A DNA stretch of 64,000 nt from Symbiobacterium thermophilum IAM 14863 (lineage in GTDB: Bacteria; Bacillota; Sulfobacillia; Symbiobacteriales; Symbiobacteriaceae), in assembly GCF_000009905.1 (NCBI RefSeq), contig NC_006177.1:1612001-1676000 (forward strand), given 5' to 3'. Position 1 is the stretch's first letter. Each line of letters starts with the position of its first letter. Position numbers and translations under genes: made by a program. Below the pieces are notes generated by a model that was not told where the DNA came from, searched no databases, and was given only the letters and a program-made list of their open reading frames with translations. Positions 16,532 to 26,895 of the stretch are shown here, in pieces.

Positions 16532-17326
16532 GTGTCTGTGATCTCCATGAAGCAGCTCCTCGAAGCGGGTGTCCACTTCGGGCACCAGACCCGCCGGTGG
16601 AACCCGAAGATGAAGGAGTACATCTTCACCGAACGGAATGGCATCTACATCATCGATCTCCAGAAGACCGTGCGCATGGTCGAGATCGCGTACAACGCCG
16701 TGCGCCAGATGGCCGCGGACGGCGGCAAGATCCTCTTCATCGGCACCAAGAAGCAGGCGCAGGACGCGGTGCGGGAAGAGGCCGAGCGCTGCGGCATGTT
16801 CTACGTCAACCAGCGGTGGCTGGGCGGCATGCTGACCAACTTCGAGACGATCAAGAAGCGCATCGCCCGGCTCAACGAGCTGGAGGAGATCGAGGGCACG
16901 GAGTACTGGAGCAAGCTGACCAAGAAGGAGCAGGCGCAGCTTCTGCACGAGAAGGAGAAGCTGGAGAAGAACCTGGGCGGCATCAAGGGCATGAAGAGCC
17001 TGCCCGACATGGCGTTTGTCATCGATCCCCGCCGGGAGCGCATCGCCGTGTCCGAGCTGCGCAAGCTGGGGATCCCCATCGTCGCCATTGTCGACACCAA
17101 CTGCGATCCGGACGAGATCGACTACGTCATCCCCGGCAACGACGACGCCATCCGTGCGGTGAAGCTGCTGACCAGCAAGATCGCGGACGCCGTCATTGAG
17201 GGCCGCCAGGGCGTGGACACCTCCGCCACCGTCGACGAGGAAGAGGCCGAGGTCGCCGAGGAGACCGAGTCGATGGAGTCCGCCGAGGACCTCGACGCCG
17301 ACCTGATCGAGGAAGAGGCGGAGTAA
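16532..17326 (+). CDS. rpsB: 30S ribosomal protein S2
   Basis: 264-aa S2 with the family start [20 protein letters not shown] and the central [18 protein letters not shown], and conserved [20 protein letters not shown]. The C terminus has an extra acidic tail of about 30 residues, very rich in Glu and Asp. GTG 16532 follows GGAGGTGA (16514-16521). First gene of the rpsB-tsf unit, with a structured spacer before tsf. Confidence 0.97.
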   Translation: MSVISMKQLLEAGVHFGHQTRRWNPKMKEYIFTERNGIYIIDLQKTVRMVEIAYNAVRQMAADGGKILFIGTKKQAQDAVREEAERCGMFYVNQRWLGGMLTNFETIKKRIARLNELEEIEGTEYWSKLTKKEQAQLLHEKEKLEKNLGGIKGMKSLPDMAFVIDPRRERIAVSELRKLGIPIVAIVDTNCDPDEIDYVIPGNDDAIRAVKLLTSKIADAVIEGRQGVDTSATVDEEEAEVAEETESMESAEDLDADLIEEEAE

Positions 17327-17340
17327 CTGCACGGGAGCAT

Positions 17341-17404
17341 GAGCGGGGCGGACACGAGGAAGCCTATCCCACGGCGATGGGATTGACGCCTCGGAGCCCC
17401 GCTC
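17341..17404 (+). promoter_or_regulatory. Nested hairpin between rpsB and tsf
   Basis: Three concentric inverted repeats share one axis: GAGCGGGGC (17341-17349) with GCCCCGCTC (17396-17404), CGAGG (17355-17359) with CCTCG (17389-17393), and ATCCCA (17366-17371) with TGGGAT (17378-17383). The following TTCCT is a weak U-tract. It may attenuate tsf, stabilise rpsB mRNA, or bind a regulator. Confidence 0.6.
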
Positions 17405-17492
17405 TTCCTGCGATACAGGCGCCCCGGCAGACGCACGGGGGAGGGTGCGGAGCGCCCGACCCCCAACCTTAGCAATCAGGGGGTAGTTTCAC

Positions 17493-18407
17493 ATGGCCGA
17501 GATTACCGCGAAGATGGTGGCAGAGCTGCGCGCGCGTACCGGCGCCGGCATGATGGACTGCAAGAAGGCGCTGATGGAGACCGGCGGCGACTTTGACAAG
17601 GCCGTCGACTGGCTGCGGGAGAAGGGCCTTGCGGCCGCCGCGAAGAAGGCCGGCCGGGTAGCCGCCGAGGGCCGGGTCCACGCCATCGTGGAGGACGGGG
17701 CGCGCCACGGCGTGCTGGTGGAGGTCAACTGCGAGACCGACTTCGTTGCCCGGGGCGAGGCCTTCATCAACCTGTGCGACCACGTGGCGCGGGTGATCCT
17801 GCAGGCCAGGCCGGCGTCGCTGGAGGCGCTGCAGGAGGCGCTGGGCGACACCGTCAAGGAGGCCGTGGCCAAGATCGGCGAGAACATCCAGGTGCGCCGG
17901 TTCGAGCGCTACGAGGTGGCCGATGCGGGTCGGGTGCACGCGTACATCCACGGCGACGGTCGGGTCGGCGTCCTGATCGAGCTGACCACCGCGACGCCTG
18001 AGGTGGCGGCCCATCCCGAGGTCGAGGCGCTCTGCCACGAGCTGGCCCTGCAGATCGCCTCGATGCGGGCGCAGTACGTCCGGCCCGAGGACGTTCCGGC
18101 CCAGGTGATCGAGCACGAGCGGGAGATCCTGAAGGCCCAGGCCATCAACGAGGGCAAGAAGCCCGAGATCGCGGAGAAGATGGTGGCCGGCCGCATCCAG
18201 AAGTTCTTCCAGGAGGTCTGCCTGCTGGAGCAGGAGTGGGTGAAGGACTCCAAGAAGACCGTCGGGGCGCTGGTCAAGGAGGTCGCCGGCAAGGTCGGCG
18301 GCGAGATCACCGTCAAGCGCTTCGTCCGCTACGAGAAGGGCGAGGGCATCGAGAAGCGGCAGGACGACTTCGCCGAAGAGGTCATGCGGCAGGCCGGTTT
18401 GAAGTAA
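17493..18407 (+). CDS. tsf: Elongation factor Ts
   Basis: EF-Ts exchanges GDP for GTP on EF-Tu. The 304-aa frame begins [20 protein letters not shown] followed by MDCKKAL, and contains the core [15 protein letters not shown] and family block [15 protein letters not shown] near the C terminus. ATG 17493 with CAGGGGG upstream. A 166-nt spacer with a nested hairpin separates it from rpsB. Confidence 0.97.
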   Translation: MAEITAKMVAELRARTGAGMMDCKKALMETGGDFDKAVDWLREKGLAAAAKKAGRVAAEGRVHAIVEDGARHGVLVEVNCETDFVARGEAFINLCDHVARVILQARPASLEALQEALGDTVKEAVAKIGENIQVRRFERYEVADAGRVHAYIHGDGRVGVLIELTTATPEVAAHPEVEALCHELALQIASMRAQYVRPEDVPAQVIEHEREILKAQAINEGKKPEIAEKMVAGRIQKFFQEVCLLEQEWVKDSKKTVGALVKEVAGKVGGEITVKRFVRYEKGEGIEKRQDDFAEEVMRQAGLK

Positions 18408-18419
18408 GCCTGATGGAGA

Positions 18420-18449
18420 GGCGGGAGGCATGAGCGGCCTCCCGCCTTT
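18420..18449 (+). terminator. Terminator after tsf
   Basis: Perfect 10-bp stem GGCGGGAGGC (18420-18429) with GCCTCCCGCC (18437-18446), 7-nt loop, then TTT. It separates rpsB-tsf from pyrH-frr. Confidence 0.75.
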
Positions 18450-18451
18450 GA

Positions 18452-19851
<1,400 letters not shown>

Positions 19852-19854
19852 CCG

Positions 19855-20103
19855 GTGGAGAGCGGTTCATGGCGGTGGGATCTGGTCGGCCTCCGCTGGG
19901 AGGAGGCACAGGCGATCTTGCAGGACCGCGGCGTCGCCTACACGTGGTCCGTCACCGCCCCTCCCAACCGCCCGGTCGGCATTGGGGAACTGCGGGTCGT
20001 CGCGCAGCGTGAGACGCCCGCGGGGCCGGCCTTCGTGCTGGCGCACCGGGAGTACGCACGCCGGGAACAGCCGGCGGGGCAGGGAGGTCAGGGAGGGGCG
20101 TGA
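19855..20103 (+). CDS. Small hypothetical protein between frr and uppS (PASTA-like)
   Basis: 82-aa protein starting at GTG 19855 with GGAGGTC just upstream, ending in an overlap with uppS (GTGA). The segment WDLVGLRWEEAQAILQDRGV has the helix spacing of PASTA-like domains (a loop, then a helix with EEA), followed by beta strands and a Gln/Gly-rich tail. Function unknown; the position and tight coupling on both sides argue for a real gene. Confidence 0.7.
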   Translation: MESGSWRWDLVGLRWEEAQAILQDRGVAYTWSVTAPPNRPVGIGELRVVAQRETPAGPAFVLAHREYARREQPAGQGGQGGA

Positions 20104-20870
20104 CGGACGACTTGCACGGACGCGTTGAACCGGACCGGGCGGCGCCCCTGCACACGGCACCGCGCGGACCGGACTACCGTCCTCGCCACGTGGCGATCAT
20201 CATGGATGGCAACGGGCGGTGGGCGCTGAGGCGCGGCCTGCCCCGGACGGTAGGCCATTGCGCCGGGGTGGAGGCCCTGCGCGGGGTGGTGAAGGCCGCC
20301 CCCGATCTGGGGATCAAGATCCTGACCTGTTACGCGTTTTCGACGGAGAACTGGAAGCGCCCGAAGGACGAGGTTGACACGCTGATGAGCCTGCTGCTGG
20401 AGTACTGCAGGCTGGAGGCGGAGAACCTGCACCGCAACGGCGTGCGGATCAACGCCATCGGGCGGATTCACGAACTGCCCCCGGCGCAGCAGCAGGAGAT
20501 CGCCCGGGCCGTGGCGCTGACGCGCGGCAACGACCGGCTGATCCTGAACCTCGCGGTCAACTACGGCGGGCAGGCGGAGCTGGTGGACGCCTTCCGCAGC
20601 CTGGCCGCCGAGGTCCAGTCCGGGCGGCTCGCGCCGGAGGCCATCGACGCCGAGGTCGTGCGGCGGCACCTCTATACTGCCGACCTGCCCGACCCGGACC
20701 TGATCATCCGGACCGCCGGTGAGATGCGGCTTTCGAACTTTCTCCTGTGGCAGTCGGCCTATGCCGAGATCTGGGTGACCGATGTTTACTGGCCCGACTT
20801 CACGCGGGAGCATCTGGAACAGGCACTGCGGGATTATGCCCGGCGTGAGCGGCGCTTCGGCGCCCTGTGA
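20100..20870 (+). CDS. uppS: Isoprenyl (undecaprenyl) diphosphate synthase
   Basis: cis-Prenyltransferase making the C55 carrier for peptidoglycan. After a 27-residue leader the 256-aa protein shows PRHVAIIMDGNGRWALRRGL (catalytic Asp, Asn), the TCYAFSTENWKRP block, LNLAVNYGGQAELVDAF and the C-terminal PDPDLIIRTAGEMRLSNFLL substrate motif. GTG 20100 overlaps the preceding stop. Followed by cdsA, the usual neighbour. Confidence 0.96.
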   Translation: MTDDLHGRVEPDRAAPLHTAPRGPDYRPRHVAIIMDGNGRWALRRGLPRTVGHCAGVEALRGVVKAAPDLGIKILTCYAFSTENWKRPKDEVDTLMSLLLEYCRLEAENLHRNGVRINAIGRIHELPPAQQQEIARAVALTRGNDRLILNLAVNYGGQAELVDAFRSLAAEVQSGRLAPEAIDAEVVRRHLYTADLPDPDLIIRTAGEMRLSNFLLWQSAYAEIWVTDVYWPDFTREHLEQALRDYARRERRFGAL

Positions 20871-20919
20871 GCCCGAAGGGGCCGGCAGCCGCTTGAGCCA
20901 CAGCAAAGCAGGTGACGTC

Positions 20920-21729
20920 GTGCTCGTTCGCATACTGACGGGCCTTGTAGGTATACCGCTGTTTCTGGGCCTCCTCTTCATCGGGCAGTGGCCCTTCCTC
21001 GTGGTCGTGGCGGGGATGGGCCTCATTGGCTTTTACGAGTACGCGCGCATCCTGCGGGCGATGGGCTTCCGTCCCTCCCTGCCCCTGGGGTGCGCGGCCA
21101 CCGTCGCGATCGTGCTCGCCGCGGGGCTGCTGCCGCCGCACGGCGTGCACGCACAGGCCGTCGCCGCCTTGGCGACGCTGGTCATCCTGGCCTGGGCAAT
21201 CTTCCGGCCGGAGGGTTTTTCCGCGCTGGACGGCCTTCTGACCCTGGCCGGCGTGGCCTACGTCGGCCTGCTGAGCTACCTCGTCCTGCTGCGCAGGCTG
21301 GGGGGCGGCTCCGGATGGGATCTGGGCCTCGTCTGGGCCGGGATGGCCTTCCTGTGCACCTGGGCCGCCGACACCCTGGCCTACTTCGTGGGCGTCACCT
21401 GGGGGCGGCACAAGCTGGCCCCGAAGATCTCGCCCCAGAAGTCCGTGGAGGGGCTGCTGGGCGGCGTCGCCGGCGCCTTACTGGCCGGGCTGCTCTGGGG
21501 ACCGGCGATTCCCCTCGCCCGGTGGCAGGGGGCCCTGCTGGGGGCGGCGATCGCCCTGGTCGCCGCGATGGGAGACTTGGTGGAGTCGGCCCTGAAACGC
21601 ACCGCGGGCGTAAAGGACGCGGGCCGGTTGCTGCCGGGCCACGGCGGCGTGCTCGACCGCTTCGACAGCAGCCTGTTCGTGTTGCCGTTCGTGTATTACG
21701 TTGCGACTCTATTATTCGGCGCGGGATAA
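20920..21729 (+). CDS. cdsA: Phosphatidate cytidylyltransferase
   Basis: CdsA makes CDP-diacylglycerol for phospholipid synthesis in the membrane. The 269-aa protein is polytopic (about eight hydrophobic segments) and carries the family signature near its C terminus: ISPQKSVEGLLGG, then MGDLVESALKRTAGVKDAG and LLPGHGGVLDRFDSSLF. GTG 20920 has AGGTGA upstream; TTG 20893 would add nine residues. Part of uppS-cdsA-(membrane protein)-dxr-rseP. Confidence 0.95.
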   Translation: MLVRILTGLVGIPLFLGLLFIGQWPFLVVVAGMGLIGFYEYARILRAMGFRPSLPLGCAATVAIVLAAGLLPPHGVHAQAVAALATLVILAWAIFRPEGFSALDGLLTLAGVAYVGLLSYLVLLRRLGGGSGWDLGLVWAGMAFLCTWAADTLAYFVGVTWGRHKLAPKISPQKSVEGLLGGVAGALLAGLLWGPAIPLARWQGALLGAAIALVAAMGDLVESALKRTAGVKDAGRLLPGHGGVLDRFDSSLFVLPFVYYVATLLFGAG

Positions 21730-21759
21730 GCCGGGGATGTCGTGGGGGTGTTGACAGCG

Positions 21760-22821
21760 ATGGACCGGGCGTGGCTCTATTCCGTCCTCGGCCTTGCGGG
21801 TTTCCTGGTGGTGTCCTGGGCCCTGATCACCTACGCTCTGCCCATCGTGATGCCGTTCGTGCTGGCGTGGGTCCTCGCGGAGATGATGGATCCGGCCGTG
21901 ACGTGGCTGGTGCGCCGGGCGCGCATGCCCCGCTCGCTGGCCGTGGCCGTCGTGCTGCTCTTTTTCGTCGGGATCATGGTCGCCCTGTTCACCGTGGGCG
22001 TGGCGTACGTCGTGGGCGAGATCCGGGCCCTGATCCGCAACCTGCCGTACCTGTACGCGGCGGGGCTGGACATCTCGAGCCAGGTGCTGCTCTACCTGGA
22101 GGACCTGGTCGGCAGCCTGCCCGAGTCCGTCCAGGTGACGATCGGCGAGAACCTCGGCAAGCTGCAGGCCAACCTGGGCACCTACCTGGAGACCCTGGCC
22201 CGGCGCCTGGGCTTCATCACCTCGGTGCCCGGGTTCCTGATCAACCTCATCATCACCTTCGTTGCGGCCTTCTTCATCACCCGCGACCGCCAGGAGATCG
22301 GCGCCTTCCTGCTCTCGCTCTTCCCGGCCAAGTGGCGGGACCAGCTGCGCCAGGTGCGGGTCGAGGTCCTGACCAACGCCATTGGCTGGGCGAAGGCCCA
22401 GGTCCTCCTGATCCTGATGACCATGCTGGTCTCCATGCTCGGCCTGGCCATCATCGGGGCGGACTACGTGGTCCTGGCCGGCCTGGCCATCGGTCTGCTG
22501 GACATCCTGCCCATCGTCGGTCCCGGCGCCCTGTACGCCCCTTGGATCCTCTACTCCGCCTTCACCGGCCGCCTCGCCTTTGGCGTCAAGCTGCTGATCG
22601 TCTATGCCGTGGTCAGCGCCCTGCGGCAGGTGCTGGAGTCGAAGGTGGTGGGCGACCGGGTGGGGCTGCACCCGCTGGCGGTGCTGCTGTCGATCTACCT
22701 GGGCATCAAGTTCTTCGGCGCCCTCGGTGTGGTCTTCGGCCCGCTGATCACCATCCTGCTGAAGGCGATGGTCACGTCGGGCCTCCTGCCCATCTTCACG
22801 GGCGACGGCCGCCAGCGGTGA
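21760..22821 (+). CDS. AI-2E/YtvI family membrane protein
   Basis: 353-aa integral membrane protein of the AI-2E transporter/PerM family, closest in pattern to the YtvI sporulation membrane group. Hydrophobic segments occur near residues 5-50 and 65-95, and as a cluster from about 205 to the end, with the conserved LDILPIVGPG, VVGDRVGLHPL and FGALGVVFGPLI. ATG 21760 has GGGGGTG 9 bases upstream; GTG 21742 is an alternative. Transport substrate is not predictable. It separates cdsA from dxr. Confidence 0.8.
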   Translation: MDRAWLYSVLGLAGFLVVSWALITYALPIVMPFVLAWVLAEMMDPAVTWLVRRARMPRSLAVAVVLLFFVGIMVALFTVGVAYVVGEIRALIRNLPYLYAAGLDISSQVLLYLEDLVGSLPESVQVTIGENLGKLQANLGTYLETLARRLGFITSVPGFLINLIITFVAAFFITRDRQEIGAFLLSLFPAKWRDQLRQVRVEVLTNAIGWAKAQVLLILMTMLVSMLGLAIIGADYVVLAGLAIGLLDILPIVGPGALYAPWILYSAFTGRLAFGVKLLIVYAVVSALRQVLESKVVGDRVGLHPLAVLLSIYLGIKFFGALGVVFGPLITILLKAMVTSGLLPIFTGDGRQR

Positions 22822-22849
22822 CACCAATGCGAAGGAGTCCTGTCACTAG

Positions 22850-24013
22850 ATGAAGAAAGGGATCGCAATCCTCGGCTCCACCGGCTCGATCGGCACCCAG
22901 GCCCTGGATGTGATCGATCATCACCCCGGCCGCTTCCGCGTGGTGGCCCTGGCTGCGGGCCGGCAGGTGGAGCGGCTGGCCGAGCAGGCCCTCCGGTTCC
23001 GCCCGGCGCTGCTCTCGGTGGCCGACGCCGACGCGGCTGCCGCCCTGCGGGCCCTCCTGCTGGCGGAGGCCGGCGACTACCGGCCCGAGATCGCCTGGGG
23101 CCGGGAGGGCCTGATCCGCGCGGCGACCCACCCGGAGAGCGGCCTGGTCCTGACTTCCGTGGTCGGGGCCATGGGGGTGGAGCCCACCCTCGCGGCCATC
23201 GAGGCGGGCAAGGACATCGCCCTCGCGAACAAGGAGACGCTGGTCGCGGCCGGTGAACTGGTGACGGCGGCCGCACAGGCGCGCGGGGTGAAGCTGCTTC
23301 CGGTGGACTCGGAGCACTCGGCGATCTTCCAGTCGCTGGCCGGCGCCGACCCGGGGTCGGTGCGGCGCATCCTGCTGACCGCCTCCGGGGGCCCATTCCG
23401 GGGCCGGAAGGACCTGACCGGCGTCACCCGGGAGGAGGCGCTGCGCCACCCGCGCTGGACGATGGGGGCCAAGGTCACCATTGACAGCGCGACCCTGATG
23501 AACAAGGCCCTGGAGATGATCGAGGCCCACTGGCTGTTCGGGGTGCCGATGGAGCAGATCGAGGTGATCGTCCACCCGCAGTCGATCCTGCACTCCGCGG
23601 TGGAGTTCTGCGACGGCAACATCATCGCGCAGCTGGGTCCCACCGACATGCGGCTTCCCATTCAGTATGCCCTCTGCTACCCCGAGCGTTGTCGGGGGTT
23701 CGTGGAGCCGCTGGACCTGATCGCGCTGGGCGCCCTGACCTTCGAGCGGCCGGACGAGGAGACGTTTCCTTCCTTGAGATACGCGCGCCGGGCCGTTACA
23801 ATGGGGGGGACGATGCCGGCCGTGCTCAACGCCGCCAACGAGGTCGCGGTGCAGCGGTTCCTGGCCGGTGAGATCCCGTTCACGGGCATCTTCCAGCTGG
23901 TGGCCGGGGTGATGGACCGCCACGACCCGGTTCAGCGGCCCGACCTCGCGGCGATTCTCGCGGCGGACCGTTGGGCCCGGGACGCGGCGCGGGAACAGCC
24001 GGTGAGGATGTGA
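22850..24013 (+). CDS. dxr: 1-Deoxy-D-xylulose 5-phosphate reductoisomerase
   Basis: IspC/DXR, second step of the MEP isoprenoid pathway, NADPH-dependent. The 387-aa protein begins KKGIAILGSTGSIGTQALDV (NADPH site), has ALANKETLVAAGELV, LPVDSEHSAIFQSL and the MGAKVTIDSATLMNKALEMI block, and ends with NAANEVAVQRFLAGEIPF. The 3' end (from about 23936) is partly duplicated further down at 24188-24261, and its stop overlaps the start of a short rseP remnant. Confidence 0.96.
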   Translation: MKKGIAILGSTGSIGTQALDVIDHHPGRFRVVALAAGRQVERLAEQALRFRPALLSVADADAAAALRALLLAEAGDYRPEIAWGREGLIRAATHPESGLVLTSVVGAMGVEPTLAAIEAGKDIALANKETLVAAGELVTAAAQARGVKLLPVDSEHSAIFQSLAGADPGSVRRILLTASGGPFRGRKDLTGVTREEALRHPRWTMGAKVTIDSATLMNKALEMIEAHWLFGVPMEQIEVIVHPQSILHSAVEFCDGNIIAQLGPTDMRLPIQYALCYPERCRGFVEPLDLIALGALTFERPDEETFPSLRYARRAVTMGGTMPAVLNAANEVAVQRFLAGEIPFTGIFQLVAGVMDRHDPVQRPDLAAILAADRWARDAAREQPVRM

Positions 24014-24165
24014 CCCCGGTGATGCGGCTCCGGGGGAAGGCCCTGCGCGGGCCCGGGCTGGATGCGGCGGGCGCAGACCGGGTGCACGTCGTCGGTTTTT
24101 GTCTGCAGACGGGGCTGCGGCTCGTAGGCACCTGCGGCGACCTGCGGGCAGCGGTTCTCGGGTGA
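24010..24165 (+). pseudogene. Internally deleted copy of rseP (51 codons)
   Basis: GTG 24010 overlaps the dxr stop and opens a frame to TGA 24163-24165. Its first codons and upstream sequence resemble the real rseP start at a constant offset of 252 bases. Bases 24058-24162 align without gaps to the last codons of rseP (25186-25290), about 72% identical by my count, ending in GDLRAAVLG versus GDLRAAILG. This is what is left of a tandem duplicate that lost its middle (about 876 bases, a multiple of 3). It could still be translated as a short hydrophobic peptide. Confidence 0.8.
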
Positions 24166-24187
24166 TGGGGCGCCGTGAGGTGGCCCT

Positions 24188-24261
24188 GCGGCCCGCAGCG
24201 GCGGCGGCTCGCGCCGCAGCGGGCCAGGCGGGGCAGCGGCGCGGGAACAGGTGGTGAGCGC
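24188..24261 (+). repeat. Duplicated tail of dxr before rseP
   Basis: This stretch resembles the end of dxr (from about 23936): both start GCGGCCCG and share the identical 15-mer GCGGCGCGGGAACAG (23984-23998 and 24236-24250), with a single-base length difference between. It is the second border of the tandem duplication that produced the rseP remnant, and now serves as the rseP leader. Confidence 0.75.
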
Positions 24262-25296
24262 ATGACCCTGGCTGACTGGCTGTGGGCAATCCCCGTTTTC
24301 GGGTTGATGATCTTCATGCACGAACTGGGTCACTTCGCGGTGGCCAAGTTCTTCGACATCCGCGTCCACGAGTTCGCGCTGGGCTTCGGCCCGGCTCTCG
24401 TGGGTTTCAACCGGGGCGAGACCCGGTACAGCCTGCGGGCCATTCCGCTGGGGGGCTTCGTGCGGATGGCCGGGATGGACCCCAGCGAACCGGACGATCC
24501 CCGGGGCTTCAACAGCAAACCCATCTATCAGCGGGCGCTGACGATCTTCGCAGGGCCGTTCATGAACTTCCTGCTGGCGTCCCTGCTGCTGTCGGGGTAC
24601 ATCTACGCCCAGGGCGTGCCGGTCTCGGAGCCGATCTTCGGCGACGTGCTGGCCGAGTGCAACGGCCAGCCCTGCCCGGCGGCGATGGCCGGCCTGCAGA
24701 AGGGCGACCGGGTGCTCACGATCGGGGGCAGCCCCGTGGAGAACTGGTCCGACATCCTGACCTACGTGGGGACGTCGGAGGGAGCGCCGCTGGAGATCCG
24801 GTTCGAGCGGGACGGGCAGGAGATGACCACCGTGCTTACGCCGGTGTACATGGACGGGCGGTGGATGATCGGCATCCAGCAGGCCACGCGCCCCGGGTCG
24901 TTCTGGAAGGCCCTTGCCCAGGGACCGTCGATCACGTGGGAGTACTCGAAGGCCTGGGTGGCGTCGCTGGTGCAGGCGGTGACGGGCCGGACGGAGCTCG
25001 AGCTGTCGGGTCCGGTGGGCATCACCCGCGAGATCGCGACACAGGCCTCCGCCGGGCTGACCAACCTGCTCTGGCTGACCGCGTTCCTGTCGATCAATCT
25101 GGGCCTGTTCAACCTGCTGCCGATCCCGGCCCTGGACGGCTCGCACCTGCTCTTCATGGCGGTGGAGGCCGTGCGGGGGCGCAGGCTGGATCCCGAGCGG
25201 GTGAACATGGTGCACTTCTTCGGCTTCCTGCTGCTGATGGGGCTGATCCTGGTGGTCACCTACGGCGACCTGCGGGCGGCGATCCTCGGGCAGTAG
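24262..25296 (+). CDS. rseP: Site-2 membrane protease RseP/RasP
   Basis: Intramembrane zinc protease that cleaves anti-sigma factors and signal-peptide remnants. The 344-aa protein has HELGH in the first transmembrane helix ([14 protein letters not shown]), the substrate-loop [13 protein letters not shown], a single PDZ domain (about residues 130-205, [14 protein letters not shown]), and the C-terminal [14 protein letters not shown], where Asp is the third zinc ligand. ATG 24262 has GGTGGTGAG upstream. Followed by ispG. A truncated duplicate of the gene lies just upstream. Confidence 0.95.
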   Translation: MTLADWLWAIPVFGLMIFMHELGHFAVAKFFDIRVHEFALGFGPALVGFNRGETRYSLRAIPLGGFVRMAGMDPSEPDDPRGFNSKPIYQRALTIFAGPFMNFLLASLLLSGYIYAQGVPVSEPIFGDVLAECNGQPCPAAMAGLQKGDRVLTIGGSPVENWSDILTYVGTSEGAPLEIRFERDGQEMTTVLTPVYMDGRWMIGIQQATRPGSFWKALAQGPSITWEYSKAWVASLVQAVTGRTELELSGPVGITREIATQASAGLTNLLWLTAFLSINLGLFNLLPIPALDGSHLLFMAVEAVRGRRLDPERVNMVHFFGFLLLMGLILVVTYGDLRAAILGQ

Positions 25297-25330
25297 GCAG
25301 GCGGTTGGGGAAAGGGAGCAAGCACGAAAC

Positions 25331-26443
25331 ATGATCGAGCGACGCAAGACACGGGCGGTGAAGGTGGGGCGCGTGCAGATCGGCGGGGGCGCGCCCATCA
25401 CCGTGCAGTCGATGACCAAGTGCGACACCCGCGACGTGCCCGAGGTCCTCCGGCAGATCCGGGCGCTGGAGGAGGCGGGCTGCGACATCGTGCGGGTGGC
25501 CGCGCCGACGATGGAGGCCGCCGAGTGCTTCAAGGAGATCCGGAAGGGGTGTAATATCCCGCTGGTGGCCGACGTCCACTTCGACTACCGGATCGCCCTG
25601 AAGGTGCTGGAGGCGGGCATCGACAAGCTGCGCATCAATCCGGGCAACATCGGCGCCCGGTGGAAGGTCGAGGAGGTCGTCCGGGCCTGCAAGGACCGCG
25701 GGGTGCCCATCCGGATCGGCGTCAACGCCGGCTCGCTGGAGGAGGAGTTCCTGGAAAAGTACGGCTACCCCACGGCCGACGGCATGGTGGAGTCCGCCCT
25801 GAAGCACGTCGCCATTCTGGAGGAGCTGGACTTTCACGACATCGTGATCTCGATCAAGTCCTCCCGGGTGGACCAGATGATCGAGGCCTACCGGAAGCTG
25901 TCCGAGAAGGTGGATTACCCGCTGCACGTGGGCGTCACCGAGGCGGGCACGCCGTTTGCCGGCACGATCAAGTCGGCGGTGGGCATCGGCACCATCCTGG
26001 CCGAGGGCATCGGCGACACCATCCGGGTCTCGCTCTCCACCGACTGCGTGGAGGAGGTCCGGGTGGGCTACGAGATCCTGAAAGCCCTGGGGCTGCGCAC
26101 CCGGGGGATCAACATCATCTCCTGCCCCTCCTGCGGCCGGGTGCAGATCGACCTGGTGAAGGTGGCCAACGAGGTGGAGCGGCGGCTGCAGCACATCGAC
26201 GTGCCGCTGAACGTGGCGGTGATGGGCTGCGTGGTTAACGGCCCCGGCGAGGCGGCCGAGGCCGACGTGGCGCTCTTCGGTGGCAAGGGCGTGGGCATGC
26301 TCTACGTGGGCGGCGAGCGGGTGCGCAAGACCACCGAGGAGGAGATGGTGGAGGCCCTGGTGGAGCTGGTGGAACAGAAGGCCGCCGAGATCAAGGCTTC
26401 GGGCCGGGTGCCCACCGGGTACGGCCGGCACGAAGAGCGCTAG
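25331..26443 (+). CDS. ispG: 4-Hydroxy-3-methylbut-2-en-1-yl diphosphate synthase
   Basis: IspG/GcpE, a 4Fe-4S enzyme of the MEP pathway. The 370-aa protein has the TIM-barrel part ([38 protein letters not shown]) and the C-terminal cluster domain with CPSCGR and [10 protein letters not shown] supplying the cysteines and glutamate. ATG 25331, about 35 bases after rseP, with AAAGGGAG upstream. dxr and ispG lie in one run, as in many Firmicutes. Confidence 0.96.
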   Translation: MIERRKTRAVKVGRVQIGGGAPITVQSMTKCDTRDVPEVLRQIRALEEAGCDIVRVAAPTMEAAECFKEIRKGCNIPLVADVHFDYRIALKVLEAGIDKLRINPGNIGARWKVEEVVRACKDRGVPIRIGVNAGSLEEEFLEKYGYPTADGMVESALKHVAILEELDFHDIVISIKSSRVDQMIEAYRKLSEKVDYPLHVGVTEAGTPFAGTIKSAVGIGTILAEGIGDTIRVSLSTDCVEEVRVGYEILKALGLRTRGINIISCPSCGRVQIDLVKVANEVERRLQHIDVPLNVAVMGCVVNGPGEAAEADVALFGGKGVGMLYVGGERVRKTTEEEMVEALVELVEQKAAEIKASGRVPTGYGRHEER

Positions 26444-26466
26444 GCGACAAGCCGAGGGGGGAACGA

Positions 26467-26494
26467 AGACCGCAGCCCAGCAGGGCTGCGGTCT
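26467..26494 (+). terminator. Hairpin after ispG
   Basis: Perfect 12-bp stem AGACCGCAGCCC with GGGCTGCGGTCT, AGCA loop, no U-tract. It lies between ispG and the proS promoter and probably ends the upstream operon. Confidence 0.6.
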
Positions 26495-26548
26495 GGCGCG
26501 TCCGGCCCTGCGCGGCGGTGCTCGGGGATGATTCCGGTGCCGGCGCAG

Positions 26549-26577
26549 TTGACAACCGCACCACCAACTGGTAGTCT
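26549..26577 (+). promoter_or_regulatory. proS promoter
   Basis: Perfect TTGACA (26549-26554), 17-nt spacer, TAGTCT (26572-26577), upstream of the T-box leader. Confidence 0.75.
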
Positions 26578-26583
26578 ATGCCC

Positions 26584-26831
26584 TAGCGAAAGGCTGTGAA
26601 GGGGCCCGCCCCGCAGGACCTGTCCCAGAGAGCCGGCCGTACGGTGTGAGGCCGGCACAGCGTCGGCGAGGGCTACCCACCCCGGAGCCGCCGGCGACCG
26701 CCCCGTCGGGGCCTAAGCCGTGCCGGGTTTCCCGCCGTTACCGGGGCCTGAGCGGGCCGGTCCGATTCCGGCCAATGAGGGTGGTACCACGGGAGCGAAG
26801 CCCCCGTCCCTGCACAGGGACGGGGGCTTTT
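26584..26831 (+). promoter_or_regulatory. T-box riboswitch controlling proS
   Basis: A leader of about 250 nt precedes prolyl-tRNA synthetase. It contains GC-rich stem-loops (for example GCCGGCC...GGCCGGC near 26630-26655), the T-box sequence AATGAGGGTGGTACCACG (26774-26791), and an intrinsic terminator (26799-26831) with a stem of at least 12 bp ending in TTTT. Uncharged tRNA-Pro should stabilise the antiterminator through the UGGU bulge, whose last base would pair with a discriminator A. I could not fix the specifier codon by eye. Confidence 0.92.
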
Positions 26832-26895
26832 CACAGGGCTCCGGCGGGTTCCGGCCCTCCCACAGTCGTACGCTGGACGAAGGAGAGAGTTGGGC

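Noticed and set aside
20988-22853. Plus-strand frame of about 620 codons overlapping cdsA and the YtvI-like gene
   Set aside because: Out-of-frame shadow rich in Gly, Arg, Ala and Pro. The membrane-protein frames show the family motifs.
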